A stretch of 64,000 bases of DNA, taken from assembly GCA_022225965.2 (NCBI GenBank), contig JAKJXP020000056.1, positions 186,001 to 250,000 on the forward strand, read 5' to 3'. The first letter of the stretch is position 1. Each line of letters begins with the position of its first letter. This document shows positions 22,204 through 33,305 of the stretch, piece by piece. The notes under the pieces are model-generated. The model was not told the DNA's origin, did no database searches, and saw only the letters and a program-made list of their open reading frames with translations. Both the position numbers and the translations under genes were made by a program. This DNA comes from Diatrype stigma (lineage: Eukaryota; Ascomycota; Sordariomycetes; Xylariales; Diatrypaceae).

Positions 22204-22219
22204 GGTTATGAGCTCCGGC
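22204..22219 (+). other. Primer-binding site, initiator-tRNA-Met half-molecule type
   Basis: GGTTATGAGCTCCGGC immediately follows the 5' LTR. Its start is complementary to the anticodon-loop side of initiator tRNA-Met (CTCATAACC). This matches the primer mode of Drosophila copia, which uses the 5' half of tRNA-iMet cut in the anticodon loop (established for copia). Complementarity beyond the first ~11 nt is imperfect, so the exact tRNA is inferred. Confidence 0.65.
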
Positions 22220-22937
22220 TAGCACCCATTCTAGCACCTAAATACAGAAGACCACCCCCTGAAAAATCACCCATACCACCTAAGCTTCAGCGTCTTACAG
22301 AAACTACAGCACCCATTATACATACCCCCGAACACAGAAACAGCCAACAGAAGCTCCCTACGGCTTCCCGAAAAGACCTACCCTAAAGAAGAACAACAAT
22401 ATCTTTCTCTCTTTTCCACATAACCTCTATTACTCTATATCTCGGTCCATACTAAACCAAATCGGGAAATTTCTTCACTCCCGGAAACCTTGATATCTGA
22501 ATAATTGGATTCTAAAGGGGTTTTCCAATATCGTTGCTTGCCAGCGAGATAAAAATCATTACAGGAAAGAATATCTGGAAGCCAAATAATCTATACCTCA
22601 AACAACGGATACCCCCCCCCTATCTCGACCAAACCTCAACCGATCAAGTCGAAACCTTCACCATTCGAATCCACTTGAATTCTATATTCAGATTCTAAGA
22701 CAGTTTCTTTCTATCTTCATTATTCGTCGAGAGAAAAATCTTTCTGTCACTAGGAAGATAATTACCCATCTATCACCATTTTCTCCCGACTGACACTCGG
22801 CTATATCTCAACAACTAGCCGTCCGATTTCAAAACTTTCTACACCATTCGAACCGTCAGAAAGTCTACTTTCTAATTCTAATACGGTTTAGTCCTACCAT
22901 CACTCTCCGTCGAGATAGAAATTCTTCTTGACCAACA
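22220..22937. other. Retroelement 5' leader, non-coding
   Basis: About 720 bp between the primer site and the gag ATG. It is pyrimidine-rich with several TTTCT/ATTCGA-like repeats and a C run near 22613. No ORF is supported; it probably holds packaging signals. Confidence 0.55.
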
Positions 22938-25900
22938 ATGGCCAACAGCCTTGCCAACAGCCGCCCTGTTTCCCTCAAGGGTTCAGAAAATTACGAAATC
23001 TGGGCCATTAAAACCAAGGCTCACCTAATTCGGGACGGCCTGGATAAAGCCCTAACCGAATCCGTTAAAAAAAGCTTAACGCAAACGGATAATAATAAAG
23101 CCTTGGCTATTATCCAGCTGCTTTGTAATGAAGGTCCCCTGACCTATATAAAATCCATCACAAGCTGCAAAGAAGCCTGGGCAGCCCTAGAAAAACAATA
23201 CAGACCGTCGGGCTTCATAACCGAATTTCTTCTATTAAAGGAATTCTTTAATTTCTCGATAGAAAATTTCGACTCCATGGAGGCCTATTTGAATAAATTA
23301 CGGTTTATAATAAACGAATTAAAGGTCAACGACCTGGAGTTGCCGGATAAGGTAACTATAGCGTGGGTATTAAATTCCCTACCGAAGGTATATAAACCCT
23401 TCGTCTAAAATATCACACAATCCCTCCGGCAGGACTCCAACGCCGTCACTTCCGATACCCTATTTTCTTCCCTGTTGGATGAATCTAAGGGCCTGGAGAA
23501 AAAGGGGCAGATTTTCCTGTTAAAAGGAAAAGGAAAAAACAACTGGAAAAAGAAGCAACAGCCGTATTGCGGCCATTATAAAATTCCTGGCCACCAGGAA
23601 AAAAACTATTATTTTCTGCACCCCAACAAAGCTCCGAAAAGCTGGAAGAACCGGCAGAATAATCGGATGAAAAAGTCCGGCCCGAAAACCGGCCCCAAAA
23701 ATAAACGGCCGGAAAAAAAACCGGAAGAAAATAAACCTTCGAAGCGGAAGGAACGAGAGAAAAAGCAGAAAGAACTGCTAAGGGCCCTGATCGATACAGA
23801 CGACGAAGAAAATCAGGTTAATACAATAACCGAAGAATCGACGTCCGCAGAAATAAATCAGCTAAACCAGGATTTAGCTAATCTGGACCCCTTATTTCCT
23901 CCCACTCCGAAAGGAATAGATATAAACGAGCCTGAAATAAGTTTATCCTAAAACAAAAATAACCCCATTAATTATATAAATATAACTAATAAAGACCTAA
24001 ATTATTTAAAGTCTAGGAAGTTTAATGGGCTGGGTATAATAAAATTAATAGCTAATAACGGCGCAACGCTTTTTACTGTAGCTAATAAAAAATATCTATT
24101 CAACCTTTAACCAACGCATAAAACAATGAAATGGAAACAAGCAAAATCCCTTACAGTAAAAGGGGTAAGGGAACTTAAACTGAAGTATATAAATTCGGAA
24201 GAATATTATACAATAAAGCAAGTATATTATATTCCGGAATTAGGAATAAATCTATTATCCATCAATAAATTAAAAGATTGTTATACCTTAATAAATAATA
24301 ACAGTATCCAACTGTATAATAAAGAAACCCGAAAACTGATTACCCAGGGATATCAGAAAAATGGGCTGTATTATATACCTTTTAAGGTAAAGGAAAATAA
24401 ATACGGCTCGTACGATATACTAACTATATCGGAAAGAATTCCGAAAAATCAGTTAATAACCTGGCATAACAGAATGGGTCATATATCCTTAAAGCCACTA
24501 GCAGAATTTCTAGTATTAAATAATATCAAAATTCCTAAGCAGGATTTATTAGAATTTAAGGACTGGAAGTGTAAAATCTGCTGCCAGGCTAAGGATAATA
24601 GAAAAATAAATAAAACCTCCTTAAATAATAAGGAATATAATACTCTCGAACGAGTCCACAGTGATTTAAAGGGGCCACTCCCGGCTACATATAATAGGTA
24701 TAAATATTATATCACCTTCCTGGATAAGAAAACCAGGTATTTGGAAGTTAAATTATTAACTTCGAAATCGGAAGCCTTCGAAGCCTTTCAGGCTTATAAG
24801 CTGCAGGCCGAAAATCAAATAAATCAGAAAATAAAACAATTATTTACTGATAATGGCACGGAGTATATTAATGACCGTTTTGAAATTTATTTACAGAAAT
24901 ACGGTATTATCCATTATACAACTCCTGCTTATACAAAGGAGCCTAATGGGCTTATAGAAAGGATAAATTTAACGCTGTTAAATAAAGTCCGAAGTTTCCT
25001 GATTTCCTCCGGCCTGCCAAATTATTTATGGGGTGAAGCCTTATTAGCCGCGGTATATCAATATAACCGTACACCTCACAAATCACTTGAATATAAACAA
25101 CCGTTCGAATTATATTATGGCTATAAGCCATATACTGCACATATAAAGACCTAGGGCTTTATAGTGTATTATAATACAAATAAATACCGTCAAAAGCTGG
25201 ACCCCCGTACAGAAAAAGGGGTATTAATAGGCTACGGTACGGAAAATAACCATTACAAAATCTGGGATTTGAAATCCAAAAAGGCCGTATGGGCTAGAGA
25301 CGTTGATATTCTCGAAAATCACTTTATTCGGGACCAACAGCCGTCAGCAGCCGGTCAGGGGGGCCCAACGCCTCTCAAAACAGCTGGCAACGAGCTGGAT
25401 TTATATACGGAAAGAAGGGCCACCGGCCCGTACAACCTACCCGGGACGTCCGAAGCCTCTGATACAGAAGAAAACGGCTTGGGAAGCTTAGGAAGCTTCC
25501 AAAGAAGCTCCCAGGAAAATTACCCTACAGGAAATAATCCCATATACCCCCATAATCAAAATAAGGGGGAGCAGCCGGTATTACCTAATACAGCTAATAA
25601 TTTCGATTACAGGGCTACTAAAGGCCGTAGGTATGCCACTAAAGCGGCAACGGCTGCAGCAGCTAATAAAGAAAATCAGGGTAATTCCCTTCAGGGTAAT
25701 TCTGTTGCAGGAAATAAAAGACCGGCCAGCAGCAATTTAACTGCCGGTAATAATAATAAAAGGATTCGAACAAATCCACCGGCACCCCCTACGAATTCCG
25801 GCCCTACGGAGCCCGTACGGGACTGTATAAAAGTAAATACGGATAATTTATTATATACCGTCGAAGATACGCTGCTGGCAAACCAACTGTTAAGTATAAA

Positions 25901-27560
25901 TAAAACAGAAAAAGCTAACTTTATTTTATCAGCTTCTACAACCGAACCTGCTACCTATAAGCAAGCCATGGCCAATATAAACCGGGATTCCTGGTTTAAA
26001 GCCTGCAAGGCTGAAATCGAGGAATTAGAAAAACAAAATACATATACTGTTATACCTATTCCTAAAAATAAAAATATAATAGGTAGCCGGTAATTATTTA
26101 AAGCCAAGCCTATTACAGACCCTAATTCCATTAAATCCAACTGAATAATTAATACAAATAAAACAGAAAGATTTAAAGCCCGTTTTATCGTACAGGGTTA
26201 TAATCAACAATTAGGGGTAGATTATTTGGAAACTTTTTCCACTACAGCCAGACCAGAAACCTGGCACTTGCTATTAATTATAGCCGTAAATAAAGGCTGG
26301 CCTATTATACAATACGACGTCCAGAATGCCTTTGTTCATTCGAATATCGATACGGAAATTTATATTAAACTTCCGGAAGGCTTATATACAGAAGCCGAAA
26401 GAAATACAAAGGTGGCTAAATTAAATAAAGCCTTATATGGCTTAAAGCAATTACCTAAGCTTTGGTATAAATTCCTAGCCAACGTATTAATAAAATTGGG
26501 ATTTAAAGTATTCCCGTACGACGAGGGTGTATTTATTAACCCTCAAACAAATACAGTAATAATTTGCCACGTCGACGATTTATTAATAATAAATCCGTCG
26601 GAAGCAGCCATCGATAAGCTGGCGGGTGAATTATTAAAATCCGTTAAACTGGATAAAATCGGACCAGTAGCTACCTATCTAGATAACGATATAAAGATAA
26701 ATTACGAAAAGAAAGAAATCCGTATAAGCCAGAAAAGGTATACGGAAAAGCTATTCGAAAAGTATAATATACGGAATAATCCGGAAATCAAGCCAGAAAA
26801 TACCCCTTTCACTCCTGGTATAAAGCTGGATAAAAATAAATCTACTGCTTCCAAAGAGGATATAAATTCCTACCAAAAGCAAATAGGTTCTTTATTATAC
26901 CTAGCTTTAAAAACCAGACCTGATATAACGTACGCTATTTGTACGTATGCCAGATTTATGGCAAATCCAAGCTTAAAGCACTTTAAAGAGCTAAATAAAA
27001 TCTGGGGTTATTTATTAAAATTTCCTGATTTAGGGTTAGTTTATAACTGTCCAGGAGATTTAAAGCTACAAGCTTATACTGATTCAGACTGGGGAAATTC
27101 TTTAATGAAAAGAAAATCCACCAGTAGGTATATAACCAGTCTGGCAGCCAAAGGAAATTTTAATCCTATAAGCTGGACCTCCCAACTTCAAAAATCAATA
27201 GCTATAAGTAACTGTAAAGCCGAATATATGGCTTTAAGGGAAGCTTTAAAAGAAGCTGTATATTTGGACAGCATGTTTAAATACCTAAATAAAAATTTAA
27301 ATTTAGGTTATACGGACCAGCCACCGAAGGTCTTTATAAATAATAACGGTGCCCAAAAGCTGGCTGAAAACCCGGAATTTCACAAAAGAACAAAGCACAT
27401 CGATATAACCTACCATTATAACAGGGAGGTTATTAATAATAAACAGGCTGAATTATATTATATAAATACAGCCGAACAGCTAGCTGATATATTAACAAAG
27501 CCAGTTTCGAAAGCAATTCTAAATAAGCTTATTAAAATGGCTAATATAATCAGCATATAA
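22938..27560 (+). pseudogene. gag-pol polyprotein of the copia element, one frame with six premature stops
   Basis: A single frame of 1,541 codons begins ATGGCC at 22938 and ends TAA at 27558-27560. In-frame stops are at 23406 TAA, 23949 TAA, 24108 TAA, 25152 TAG, 26091 TAA and 26142 TGA. Domains in order: a UBN2-type Gag; a degenerate CCHC knuckle near 23565-23615 in which two expected Cys read as Tyr; a protease with NNGAT where DSGAT/DNGAT is usual, so the catalytic Asp is lost; integrase with its HHCC zinc site (WHNRMGH...CKICC) and D, D, E residues in HSDL, FTDNGTEY and PNGLIER; reverse transcriptase with YGLKQLPKLWY and the catalytic HVDDLL; and RNase H with YTDSDW and AEYMAL but NNNGA where DN is usual. 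Nearly every defect is a G:C to A:T transition, which suggests RIP. Confidence 0.92.
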
Positions 27561-28078
27561 CAGTGGTTTTATTCCTATAAAGGTTTTTCCATTATATAAA
27601 TATACAGGTTATTTTTCCTTAAATAGGTTTTTACTGTATATATAATAAGCAGCTCCTTTTCCTAATAATAGGTTTTTTACTGCTTAAATTATACATAAAA
27701 TACAAAAAATACAGAAAAAGAAACAAATTAAACAGGTAATTTTTAACCGGTTTTATCACCTAATAATGGAACAGGCTTTTTCCTTATATACAGGTTTTCC
27801 TGCTCCAGGGCAAGCCGGCCCAAATAAAGAAAAAACAACAAATAACCTACAATACGGTTAAATATATAACAGAATTAGTGGACGTAGGTCAGCTAAAAAG
27901 GAGCTCTACAGCGGCCGAACCACTATAATACAGTGGATGTAATTATTAACGAACCACTGATTTATTCCTTTAAGGGGCATATATATAGCATTTTTAACTC
28001 TATACTCTAATAAGGCTTATACAAGCTAATCCATACAGTTAAGGCTCATATGAGTTAAAATTAACCCATATAACCCTT
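27561..28078. other. Retroelement 3' non-coding region with repeated AATAGGTTTTTACTG-like motifs
   Basis: Very A/T-rich. The motif CCT-AA-TAATAGGTTTTTACTG appears twice (about 27620 and 27665), with further AGGTTTTTCC variants at about 27580, 27730 and 27795. No coding signal is present. Confidence 0.6.
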
Positions 28079-28087
28079 AAGGGGGGC
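28079..28087 (+). other. Polypurine tract of the copia element
   Basis: AAGGGGGG followed by one C abuts the 3' LTR at 28088, the expected position for the plus-strand primer of reverse transcription. Confidence 0.75.
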
Positions 28088-28512
28088 TCTAGGATTAGCT
28101 GGAAAAAGGGACAAATTCCTACTGGCTACGGAAGATTCCAGCACCTTCTAGACCGCATAATAACGTAATTATACAATTACGAGCTTACGTGGCTATAGGG
28201 GTTTTGCCCCTGGGCAAAACACACTAAGCCTAAAATGGAACAGCTGCTGGGGAATAGGGGGGCCCGTCCCCCTATCCAGAAAATTCTACAACCTTCCACA
28301 GCCTTCCATAACTCCCTATAAGCCTAATACCTACAGCGGCCCATCCAGTATAAATACAGGTGCCTGCCGCCTACAGATAGCTGTAGTATAGTGAATAGAA
28401 TTACGGAAAATCGTACATACAGACTTGTCCATATACAGTATTCACAGTGAAATCCTTATACTCTTTTGCTTACCCTATACAGCTAGAATCCTTCCACTGC
28501 CTAGATCTTATA
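28088..28512 (+). repeat. 3' LTR of the copia element
   Basis: 425 bp, 99.3% identical to the 5' LTR (three substitutions counted by eye). It is preceded by the polypurine tract and followed by the GGGAT duplication. The three hairpins and TATA box are conserved. Confidence 0.93.
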
Positions 28513-28535
28513 GGGATCGACTAAAAGCAGAATAG
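28513..28535 (+). pseudogene. Displaced 3' end of the BTB gene (target duplication, five codons, stop)
   Basis: After the right GGGAT the bases read CGA CTA AAA GCA GAA TAG. Joined to codon GAT at 21776-21778 this gives DGD-RLKAE-stop, the inferred pre-insertion C-terminus of the BTB protein. The stop is at 28533-28535. Confidence 0.82.
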
Positions 28536-28970
28536 GCATCAGGTAGGGAATTTATATCGACTAATGAAAACGAGCTATTGCTAACTTGATGATGAAACGT
28601 TTTAGCATCTCTTCCTCTTTCTTCTTCACTCCCGGCGGCAAAGAACGAACAGGTGGACGGAGCAACGATTGCACGTAGCGAGTGGCCTCCACGAATAAGA
28701 TAAACTAGGTGGCTAGCTATACATCTTACTCCTCGGCGCCTAGTAAGTAAGGGGAAGGTCTGAATACCATGGAATGATAGTCAATGCTGATATCTACAAG
28801 AGCAACGCTTTTCCAACTTCGTCCCTGATGATGCTTCGGTTGGCACGCGGAGATTGAAACACGACTGGCTGTGTCCATCTCTCTCGTCTAGACATATTGA
28901 GGGTGTCAAGTCGTAGTTACCTAAACCAAGCCCAACAACGCGCACGCGTGCTCGACAACGCATAGTCTCA

Positions 28971-29085
28971 CGCATATGAGTCCTGGACAAGTTCCATAGC
29001 ACGTGCTCTACGGCACATGCTTGTCAACGTGTATAAGGGTGCTGGGCGCGTATATGGGTGCTGGATGCGCATATGAGTGCTGGAC
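28971..29085. repeat. Degenerate ~19-bp repeat, consensus GCGYATATGRGTGCTGGAY
   Basis: One outlying copy at 28971 and three adjacent copies at about 29030-29085 are seen. Unit boundaries are clear from repeated TATGRGTGCTGGA. Confidence 0.65.
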
Positions 29086-29202
29086 CGAGCTTTGTGACGG
29101 TACCTAAAGCTTAGCCATCTGTTAGTACTCCCATACATTCATAGGGGGGTCATTGATAATGGGGCATTCATGTCACAACTCCTCTCAGGGAGGTGCACGA
29201 AC

Positions 29203-29292
29203 TGATAAGGGGGTCGATAAAGGGGTTCAGGAGGCTGATAAGGGAGTTGATAAAGGGGGACGATAAGGGGCCGATAAGGGGCCGATAAGACC
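29203..29292. repeat. GATAA minisatellite / cluster of GATA-factor sites
   Basis: Seven GATAA cores occur in 90 bp (29204, 29216, 29236, 29249, 29262, 29273, 29284), most as GATAAGGGG or GATAAAGGGG. Units are 10-20 bp. Fungal GATA factors (AreA/Nit-2, SreA, WC complex types) bind HGATAR, so a regulatory role is possible but not shown. Confidence 0.7.
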
Positions 29293-30221
29293 AAGTAATA
29301 CCTAATAACCAAGGAGTAAAGCCTTCACACATGGATCACAACGATTCGTGAATGCAAAATCGTAAACACATATGGATTACGTGGTGTCGCTTAACGCTTG
29401 ACGCCGTGGGCCTACATAACCTTCAACTTGCTCACAACTGTGATGGGTTACACAGCATCACGGACAGACAGTACATTCCATGCAAGTTAATCCCATCAAG
29501 ACTTCAAGAACGGTCACACTGGAGTACCCAATGGAAAGTCCATAGTGAAATCACACCTAATCAGGTTGTTCTGCCCTGAGCATTCAGATAGGTTAGAAAA
29601 TGGGACGAGACCAATATATAAGGGTCTTGAAAGAGGTACATTACAAGTTGTAACTACTAAGTACACATCAAATGCATCGTTCAGTTCAGTGCAACAAACA
29701 TATGGAACACAGAAGCCCAAACCCCTTACATAGCCAGCCTACTTGGTAGTCTGTCATGGCCTTCAACATGGTGAATAAACCTTACGCAGAACTGGAGACC
29801 AACCAACTTACGCATCGTGGCTCAACAACAGGGTAGGCTAACTTGGCCATTGGTAGTGACAAATTTCCTACTGAGCCTTCCATGGCTGTCAAGAATATAG
29901 ATATATGTATGTGCTACCCGCATACGGCTGCTCAGTTGCTGAACCCTTTCTCTGTGCTTTCATTATTTGCTGGTATAATCGTAATCCATCCACATACATC
30001 CTGTGTCTTATCCAACCCACCCCCTCCACGCCACTTAGACAGGTCCCTATCCCCTTTACGCCTCTTGTCGCTCCCCTATTCTACTTGGTGGCTTGTGGCT
30101 TTAGCATAAGTCAGTAAATACCCAGTCGAACTGGTGCTTCCCTTGCCATCCCTGCCATCCAGCCAATCCATCTACCCTTCCATCTCTATCCAATGGAACC
30201 TGACCCTGCCACGGTCCTGAC

Positions 30222-31357
30222 TCACCCAGATCCAGAACCCGACACCCTCCCCCTGGTCATCTGCGCGACGAGGTCGGCGAACTTGCCCCCGCCCGCCATA
30301 GCACTCCCCGCACTTCCCAAGCCCAAATTCCCAACACTGCCCCTTACTCCCACTCCCACATTTCCCACCCCCGCTCTTATCGCCGCCGCCTCGATGATCT
30401 TTCTGGTGGCTTCTTCTCCAATATCCTCTTCATTATCACTCCCAGCTGTGCTATCACCATCACCATCACCATCACCCTCTTCTTCTTCTTCCTCTTCCTC
30501 TTTCTCTTCCTCTTCTGCCTTATCCTCTCCCTCGCCCCCCTCCTCCTTATCATCAAGCCCAGCACCAGCACCAGCACCAGCATCAGCATCAGCATCAGCA
30601 CCAGTACCAGCACCAGCACCAGCATCAGCATCAGCACCAGCACCAGCACTAACGCTAGCCCTCCGCTCCGCGGCACGCGCGCGCGCCGCGGACGCGATAT
30701 CGCGGCCGGCCTCGAGGACCATGCAGTCGTCGGCGGCGTACTTCTCGAGCTCCCGCTCGCCGACGAGGCGGGTCAGGTAGGTGCGGGCGCGGCCCTTGTT
30801 CCGGTTCTTCTGCGAGCGGATGCGCCTGACCTCGGCTTCGAAGGCGCGGTCGTACACGTCAAAGTCGATGCCCGTGGGGGAGTCGGACACCACGTAGGTC
30901 GCTTCGGGTTCGGGTTCGGTTTCGGCTGGTGCTCCTTCTCCTTCTTCGCTCGTGATATTTGCTGGTGCTGCTGTTGCTGTTGTTGTGGTGGTGGTGAGGG
31001 TTTTTCGGGTCGAGAAGCCGCCGCTTCCGCCGCCGGTGCCGATGCCTAGGAGCAGCGGGGGTCTGTCTGTCGGGTCGTGAGCGTGGCCCCTTTCGCCTGG
31101 GACTGGCGTGCTCGCGGCGTGGCGCTGGTGCAGGCGCAGGGGGTGGTCCTCGGAAGCCATGTAGGCCTTGCGTTGCTCGACGAGTTCCGCTGCTTCCTCG
31201 GCTATGGATTTCTGGCGCGTCAGTGATGACAAAGTCGTGCTGCTACTCATTGTCGTCGTACTAGAGGTGGCAGTGCTGGTGTTGGCTTGCGATTCCGTAA
31301 TTGAGCTCGTCGTAGTCTGCGTGGGTGTCGATTCCACCAAATCCCCCGTGCCGGCCT

Positions 31358-31388
<31 letters not shown>

Positions 31389-33305
31389 TTCTCTTATTGC
31401 GGTGAAATACTCCGGCGACAGCGAATCTCTGAATGATCTAGTCACCGGCGTCCCCGCCCTGCTCCGGGAGGTCAAGCTCTTGAACTTGTGTATGGCTTTC
31501 ATCTGTGGTGAGATATCATTAATCCTAGACATCAGCTCCCTATTTTGTGATCGTGGTAACTTACGACGCAGAAGAGGTTAGTCATCTTTCTCGTAAAAGC
31601 ATGGTTAACCTCTAGTTCGTTCGGTGGCTCTATCAACTCTGTGCAGTTCTCTTCTTCGGGGAGGAGGGGGTCAATCCCCCCTTTCGTGACCCAGGGATGA
31701 TCCTATTTAATCAGCAGCTGAGGCTTACGCCCAGGACAGAGTGGAGCTTACCCTGAGTTCAGCCATGGTTATTCTGGTATCTGGATTCTTGTCCAAGATA
31801 CGATTGAACAGATCCACGAGGTCCTCGTTCTCATCAGGAGGTACGTAAACTTGCTCGGTTCGGATGGCCTCCAGCATATCGACGACCGTGTCTCTGTGGA
31901 AAGGCAATTTGCCGTATTTGAGGCAATATAGGGAGACGCCCATGGACCATATATCAGCTGCCCTGCCCGAGACGTCTCCATGTTTGGGGTCACATAGCTC
32001 GGGTGCCAAGAATGCGGGCGATCCCATCGTTTTCTTGGTCAGCATCTCTTGAGGCTTTTCAAACAGCTCCGAGACTCCAAAGTCAACAATTTTGAGGATA
32101 TCGTCGGAGGTGAGGAGGAGATTATCCGGCTTGATATCTCGATGCACGACACCTTGCGCATGTACTTCGAAACTATTAGTGAGCCTTCTTAATATGACAT
32201 GAAGTTCGGTCGGCGAGCTTACGATACTCTATCCCAAGGATCAAGTCACGGAACCAACACCGGCAAGATTCCTCGTCGTAGGGATCCGCACTTTCGCCCA
32301 AACCCACTTTCATGACGACCCCCTTTTTGCACATCTCGAGAACCATGTAGAGCGAGTCTTCCTCCGGGTCGTCTAGGACCTCGATTAGGGATACCAGATT
32401 GGGATGATTGAGCTTTTTCATGATGGCGATCTCCTCTCGAATCAGGTAGAGGGCATCTTTGGCTTCCATGTTACTGAGCTGCCTCTTGTGATCAACCCAT
32501 CTACTCTGGCCACGAGCCATGGGGTCAGGTCCAGGGCCACGAGGTCTTTTGAGGATATTGGACTGGGCCCTTCTCCGCAGCCGCGCTTTGGAGAACTCCT
32601 TGATGGCCTGTTATGAGTGCGAGCACATCAGTTAATACTCTGGCATCGATACATTATCAGTGGCGTTCACTTTCCAGAAGCTGAGCTTCTGGAAATAGTC
32701 GCGACTCTTAGAATGGCGTCCAGGCGGGCTTACAAATTCGTTGCCATACTGGTCTACCCCAAGGTGCACAGCGCCGTACGATCCTCGGCCGATCTCGTCT
32801 TTAATGACATACTGGTTAATTCTGTGCTGTGTCCCTTCGGTTTCGTCGTTTGTATATTCTGTCACTGCATTAAGGGTTTCCTGGCGCATGGGTCAGACTG
32901 GATTGCGCTTACATCGCAAGCGGCGAGTACTTGGGGCAAGGCTCGCTGGTGTGGTTCTCACCTTAACCTCGCGATGCTGCGATGGAGTCCTCTTGTGATG
33001 TCTCATAGGACTTGGGTAGTGAGTTGCCGCAGGGGCGGATCTGTTCAGGACAACGCCATTTAGTCATGCATTTTAGAACTATATGCAGGCTATGACACAA
33101 GTGAGTTCGTCGCCTTCTTGAACTTGACATACATATGAGGGGTGAGAGGAGGTCTCTGGCCATCTGATGCAGGAAGCTCATGATGAACAGCAATCTGCGG
33201 TGATGGAAATGAAAATGTATCAATGTTCGAATGTCCCGGGTCACTGGACCTTAGCTCGAGGGAATCGTCTGCCTGCTGGTGAGACATGGGAGCGACGGAT
33301 TGCAT
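30222..33305 (-). CDS. Calcium/calmodulin-dependent protein kinase kinase (Ssp1/CmkC-like)
   Basis: Upstream kinase of the CaMKK group, which phosphorylates AMPK/Snf1-type and CaMK targets in stress and nutrient signalling (family knowledge). Exons, minus strand: 33305-33133, 33040-32962, 32880-32734, 32607-32223, 32164-31752, 31702-31565, 31502-30222; 871 aa. Junction phases all agree. Exon 2 is read in the frame giving RTPSQHREVK, which continues into ETLNAVTEYTND. The kinase domain begins INQYVIKDEIGRGSYGAVHLG at about residue 105; the P-loop is at 115-120 and AIKEF at about 134. A basic Arg/Pro-rich insert typical of CaMKK follows (RLRRRAQSNILKRPRGPGPD). Next come VVHRDIKPDNLLL, DFGVSELF and MGSPAFLAPEL. 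After the domain MKAIHKFKSLTSRSR is basic. The last 426 residues are low complexity: a poly-Gln run, Ala-Gly-Asp dipeptide repeats and a Glu run. A second ATG at 33287 could be the start. Confidence 0.87.

Larger units (their letters stand above)
21779..28512 (+). mobile_element. Ty1/copia LTR retrotransposon, complete but coding-defective
   Basis: A 6,734-bp element with 425-bp LTRs, a 5-bp target-site duplication, a primer-binding site at the 5' LTR edge, one gag-pol frame (22938-27560) and a polypurine tract before the 3' LTR. The domain order protease, integrase, reverse transcriptase, RNase H defines Ty1/copia rather than Ty3. It is inserted in the same orientation as the BTB gene, within its last codons. 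The LTRs differ at only three sites (all transitions), implying a recent insertion, yet the coding frame has six stops and lost catalytic residues. It therefore cannot be autonomous as read. Confidence 0.95.
28536..30221. other. Intergenic between the BTB gene and the CaMKK gene
   Basis: No supportable ORF. It contains a ~19-bp degenerate tandem repeat (28971-29085) and a GATAA minisatellite (29203-29292). The right end probably carries the 3' UTR of the minus-strand kinase gene. Confidence 0.5.

Noticed and set aside
21779..28514. The two ~427-bp identical segments as a segmental duplication of the BTB 3' end
   Set aside because: The GGGAT target duplication, primer site, polypurine tract and enclosed gag-pol show they are LTRs. 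The BTB frame merely reads into the left one.
32962..33040. Alternative frame of CaMKK exon 2 reading SLPKSYETSQEDSIAAS
   Set aside because: It looks protein-like, but no donor/acceptor pair joins it in phase to the exon starting ETLNAVTEYTND. The other frame, ending HREVK, uses the strong GTATGT and GTGAGA donors and is in phase at both ends.
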